NCBI GenBank assembly: GCA_029931995.1
Contig: JAOZQX010000040.1
Coordinates: forward strand, 1-8,843
Length of the DNA stretch: 8,843 nt
Reading direction: 5' to 3'
From: Bacteroidales bacterium
GTDB taxonomy: Bacteria > Bacteroidota > Bacteroidia > Bacteroidales > GCA-2711565
Below the pieces are notes generated by a model. That model made no database searches. It had not been told where the DNA came from and was given only the letters and a program-made list of their open reading frames with translations. Positions within the stretch are counted from its first letter, which is position 1; the number at the start of each line of letters is the position of its first letter. Positions 7,141-8,843 of this stretch are shown one piece after another. Made by a program: the position numbers and the translations under genes.

Positions 7141-8070
7141 TTAAATCCCGGCTGTATTCAAATTACCCAAACTTACCGTGATAGTCCGTTTAATTTTACT
7201 ATTGGTTGCAGATGCTTTCAGGGTAACTTGTAGATGCAAATTATAAATATTTAAATCCATTTCTTTGGCTGTAATTTGCCCAATCTTAGAAATATCTGAA
7301 TTAATAATTCCGGAATATCGACTGATACGGGTATTCATAATCTCGTTATTCCCCTGACGTAAAAATTTCTTATCGTAATACTGAAATTCATAAATATTCG
7401 CAATTTCATTTATGGTTAAAACCTGCAGATTCTCAATTCCATCAATATTAATCAAAAACCAATTATAGGTGTCCTGATCAATCAAACATCGGTTTAAGCT
7501 ATCTTTTTCGAGAATGCGGGAGTTAATAATAATTGCACTTCCGTAGAAGTTGTTTTCAAAAAAGTAAACAGTATCGTAAGTAATAGCATACCTTAAACTA
7601 ATGCTGCCAATAATATCCCTAAGTTTTGGGAAGAGGTGATATGAGTTATATGTACGAACTAAAGTCTCAAAATTTATATTGAACAATAAGGCGTGCAAAG
7701 GGGTGTCAAAAATCACGAAACCACCATCGCCCGTACTAATAAATGCTTTCTCAATTTGCTTCTTGGTATAATTTTGAAACACAAATTGATTATTCTCAAG
7801 ACATAATTTTATGGTTTTATCAAAAAGGATTTTGAATAAGGATGGGATAAGAGTTTGCTCCAAATGCGGATACATTCCGTACCGATAGATATCAATACCC
7901 AAAACAGATTTACGATTGAAAGATTTAGTATCTACATATTTCTCAATTTGGGCATGTAATTCTTCACTATTAGGCAATATATTCACTCTATCATATACCG
8001 ATTCGGCATCATATTCCTTAAGTAATTTCATTACCTTTTCAAATTCCAGCTTCTTAATTTTAGTATGCAT
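7141..8070 (-). CDS. Uncharacterised protein with a divergent class III nucleotidyl-cyclase-like domain
   Basis: I do not recognise this 309-aa protein by name. No signal peptide or membrane helix is visible, so it is probably cytosolic. Residues about 54-205 follow the order of a class III adenylate/guanylate cyclase domain: SVLGIDIYRYG (55-65, metal-type Asp60 after a hydrophobic strand), FISTGDGGFVIF (110-121, the GDG hairpin with Asp115), ISLRYAITYDTVYFF (157-171, matching the usual R-I-x-x-G-x-V strand), FYGSAIIINSRILE (175-188, matching YGxxVNxAARLE) and CLIDQDTYNWF (195-205, the strand ending in a TY motif). Both metal Asp residues and Arg185 remain. The transition-state Asn, expected four residues before that Arg, is Ile181, and the substrate-selecting Lys before GDG is Ile. 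It may therefore be catalytically altered or a nucleotide sensor. Residues 1-50 are helical and charged; 210-309 match nothing I know. ATG 8068-8070 lies about 22 nt after a predicted transcript start. Confidence 0.7.
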   Translation of the reverse strand: MHTKIKKLEFEKVMKLLKEYDAESVYDRVNILPNSEELHAQIEKYVDTKSFNRKSVLGIDIYRYGMYPHLEQTLIPSLFKILFDKTIKLCLENNQFVFQNYTKKQIEKAFISTGDGGFVIFDTPLHALLFNINFETLVRTYNSYHLFPKLRDIIGSISLRYAITYDTVYFFENNFYGSAIIINSRILEKDSLNRCLIDQDTYNWFLINIDGIENLQVLTINEIANIYEFQYYDKKFLRQGNNEIMNTRISRYSGIINSDISKIGQITAKEMDLNIYNLHLQVTLKASATNSKIKRTITVSLGNLNTAGI

Positions 8071-8099
8071 AATATGATTTTATTATTGTTTTTGCATTA

Positions 8100-8107
8100 C
8101 AAATATA
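8100..8107 (-). promoter_or_regulatory. Predicted -7 element of the cyclase-like gene
   Basis: On the minus strand this reads TATATTTG, a full match to TAnnTTTG, with a predicted start near 8093. The -33 position falls in a T-rich tract with TTTT/TTTC but no exact TTTG. This promoter and the one at 8206-8237 point away from each other and share the intervening ~100 bp. Confidence 0.55.
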
Positions 8108-8150
8108 GGTTTCGGTTAAAGAAAAAAAAAGAGAAAACTTTACTGTTATT

Positions 8151-8189
8151 AACAATTGTTGATATTGATTGTGAACGAATTGTGAATAA
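8151..8189 (+). promoter_or_regulatory. Candidate operator: palindrome and repeated ATTGTGAA between divergent promoters
   Basis: The stretch holds a perfect 10-bp palindrome AACAATTGTT (8151-8160) and two exact ATTGTGAA copies (8168-8175 and 8179-8186) 11 bp apart, about one helical turn. A related ATTGTTGA (8155-8162) precedes them. The last copy extends to TGTGAATAA (8181-8189), the complement of TTATTCACA, which fits the DnaA-box consensus TTATNCACA; the first copy fits with two mismatches. The position, upstream of both the cyclase-like gene and the RNA promoter, suits a regulator site. Which protein binds, if any, is unknown, and AT-rich DNA produces such matches by chance. Confidence 0.35.
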
Positions 8190-8205
8190 TTACAAAACTC
8201 AACAC

Positions 8206-8237
8206 TTGACCAACAGGTAGTTGGTTGCGTATATTTG
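8206..8237 (+). promoter_or_regulatory. Predicted promoter of the structured RNA
   Basis: TTG (8206-8208, in CTTGAC) and TATATTTG (8230-8237) are separated by 21 bp, close to the Bacteroidota -33/-7 arrangement with an exact -7 element. The predicted start is near 8244. It is the best-formed promoter in the window, and no plus-strand ORF of any credible kind follows it. Confidence 0.7.
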
Positions 8238-8243
8238 ATTTAT

Positions 8244-8557
8244 CAAGTGAGGGATAAAAGGCAGGTTTACGAACCGAGGGCTGGTGGAAAGGACTCGCAA
8301 GGGGACAGAAAACCGGTTCAGGCTCAAAGAAAGGAGACCCGTAAGGAAATCTTGATTTGAGATAGGATCGAAGCTTGGAGCAGGAGAAACAAACCGCAAG
8401 GATTGCAGAAACCTGTACCGGCCAAAAGGGGAAACCTTACGGGGCGAAACTGAAAAAGGCAGTCATAATAACAGTAACTTGGCGCGAACTGGAAGCTACG
8501 GCGGAAAGCAAGTGAGCGGGAATCTATTCGGTGAGAGTGGATTCCCGTTGTGTTTTT
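8244..8557 (+). ncRNA. Candidate free-standing structured non-coding RNA, about 310 nt
   Basis: This segment lies between a strong promoter and a hairpin terminator and holds no plausible reading frame. Its composition differs from the AT-rich surroundings: many G runs and GAAA/GGAAA tracts. Visible helices include GAACCG (8271-8276) with CGGTTC (8314-8319). CCCGTAAGG (8338-8346) pairs with CCTTACGGG (8435-8443), nine perfect pairs enclosing a sub-domain. Inside it, TTGG/CCAA (8375-8378, 8422-8425), CAGG/CCTG (8381-8384, 8412-8415) and CAAaCC-GCAA-GGaTTG (8390-8405) stack into one long interrupted hairpin capped by a GNRA tetraloop. Near the 3' end are ACTG/CAGT (8449-8452, 8460-8463) and ACTTG/CAAGT (8477-8481, 8509-8513). 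I compared it with what I know of RNase P RNA, tmRNA, SRP RNA, 6S RNA and group II introns and found no match. Boundaries come from promoter and terminator and are approximate. Its function is unknown. Confidence 0.7.
8517..8557 (+). terminator. 3' hairpin and T-tract of the structured RNA
   Basis: CGGGAATC (8517-8524) pairs with GATTCCCG (8540-8547). The stem continues through TATTC/GAGTG with two G-U pairs to a GGTGA loop, 13 pairs in all. TTGTGTTTTT (8548-8557) follows. The interrupted T-tract is slightly weak, but the stem is strong. Confidence 0.75.
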
Positions 8558-8562
8558 AGTGA

Positions 8563-8596
8563 GACTAATTTTTCGCTTATGCGAAAAATCTTAGTC
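8563..8596. repeat. Long inverted repeat (hairpin)
   Basis: GACTAA (8563-8568) pairs with TTAGTC (8591-8596), and TTTTTCGC (8569-8576) with GCGAAAAA (8581-8588), around a TTAT loop with a 2-nt bulge at 8589-8590. Neither strand has a T-tract directly after the outer stem, so it is not a classic terminator. It could be a second processing or stability hairpin between the convergent transcripts, or a dispersed repeat. Confidence 0.6.
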
Positions 8597-8603
8597 GAAC
8601 AAA

Positions 8604-8629
8604 ATCCCGATAGCACAGCGTATCGGGAT
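8604..8629 (-). terminator. Hairpin terminator of the dnaG-like gene; REP-like palindrome
   Basis: ATCCCGATA (8604-8612) is the exact complement of TATCGGGAT (8621-8629), a 9-bp stem with an 8-nt loop. Read on the minus strand, the stem is followed by TTTTG, which fits a terminator for the gene ending at 8663. The core CCCGATA...TATCGGG resembles palindromes I associate with many copies in Bacteroidota genomes, so it may also be a dispersed repeat; only a genome-wide count would tell. Confidence 0.6.
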
Positions 8630-8662
8630 CTCCTAATTTAACTCCAAAATATTTTGTAAATA

Positions 8663-8843
8663 TTACTTGGTAATAATCCTACTCAACTGCTTATTTATCT
8701 CCCGGCTAACCTGTTTTAAGCTTATATGCTTTTGAACCAAGATCAAATAATCTTCATCGCTTTGTGTTTCTTTCAGCTCTTTTTGGTTGGAGATAATCAT
8801 CTGATCAATCTTTTTTGCTTTAAAGGAAAGCACCGATGATGCA
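8663..8843 (-). CDS. dnaG: C-terminal tail of a probable DNA primase, 5' part outside window
   Basis: Only the last 59 codons and the stop (TAA, 8663-8665) are present; the gene continues past the right edge. The peptide is charged and helical, with IDQMIISNQKELKETQ followed by LVQKHISLKQVSREINKQLSRIITK. The layout of two helices with a final L-K-x-x-x-x-E-x-x-K-x-L-x-R-x-I pattern resembles the helicase-binding C-terminus of Bacteroidota DnaG, which makes RNA primers at the replication fork. The identification rests on this short, low-complexity-prone tail alone, so it is tentative; any protein with a helical C-terminus could look similar. The frame is open from the edge to the stop and is followed by a hairpin terminator on the same strand, which supports it being a real gene. 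Confidence 0.55.
   Translation of the reverse strand, partial: ASSVLSFKAKKIDQMIISNQKELKETQSDEDYLILVQKHISLKQVSREINKQLSRIITK

Noticed and set aside
8199..8399. 66-codon minus-strand open frame across the promoter and 5' half of the RNA segment
   Set aside because: It lies opposite the strong plus-strand promoter and a structured segment, has no minus-strand promoter, and its Ser/Pro/Leu-rich product resembles no protein. The frame looks accidental.
8244..8557. RNase P RNA or tmRNA as the identity of the RNA
   Set aside because: GACAGAAAACCGG (8304-8316) recalls the 3' conserved region of RNase P RNA, but here it lies in the 5' third. The partner GAGGAAAGTCC region and the other conserved blocks are absent. 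No tmRNA tRNA-like ends or tag frame are present on either strand.
8244..8562. HEARO/omega-RNA (IscB-associated) element
   Set aside because: A GTGA follows the terminator (8559-8562), which fits the reported insertion preference of HEARO, but such a 4-mer is common. No IscB/TnpB-like gene is in the window, and I cannot match the RNA's conserved core.

Overview
The window looks like the chromosome of an AT-rich member of the Bacteroidota. Four signs agree. Gene starts lack Shine-Dalgarno sequences but are preceded by TAnnTTTG, the -7 element of the phylum's primary sigma factor. A secreted beta-propeller protein ends in a type IX secretion sorting domain. A type III pantothenate kinase gene is followed by an outer-membrane barrel gene in the order common in this phylum. 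The TadA sequence is also of Bacteroidota type. Placement below phylum (Bacteroidia-like) is a guess.

Layout. 1-1809 (minus): coaX overlaps by 20 bp the start of an outer-membrane barrel protein that runs off the left edge. 1883-2056 (plus): a tRNA-Phe(GAA) transcription unit with its own promoter and hairpin/T-tract terminator, divergent from coaX. 2089-4931 (plus): a single-gene unit for a large exported BNR/Asp-box beta-propeller with a T9SS tail, ended by a perfect 32-bp palindromic terminator. 4949-6826 (plus): a sodium:solute symporter translationally coupled (ATGA) to tadA. 6833-7039 (minus): a small DUF2892-like membrane protein, convergent with tadA at 6 bp. 7141-8070 (minus): an unnamed 309-aa protein that I read as a divergent class III nucleotidyl-cyclase-like domain plus an unknown C-terminal part. 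8071-8662: a gene-free stretch of about 590 bp. 8663-8843 (minus): the last 59 codons of a gene that resembles the C-terminal tail of DNA primase (dnaG).

The gene-free stretch is the most interesting part. It carries a near-ideal Bacteroidota promoter at 8206-8237, about 300 bp of G- and GAAA-rich sequence full of complementary segments and GNRA-type loops, and a strong terminator hairpin at 8517-8557. It has no credible ORF and does not match RNase P RNA, tmRNA, SRP RNA or a riboswitch that I can recognise. I interpret it as a free-standing structured non-coding RNA of about 310 nt, possibly undescribed. After it come two more hairpins, the second probably the terminator of the convergent dnaG-like gene.

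Most genes here are housekeeping or envelope functions in separate short transcription units; I see no evidence of one multi-gene system. No mobile element, CRISPR array or integration scar is visible.
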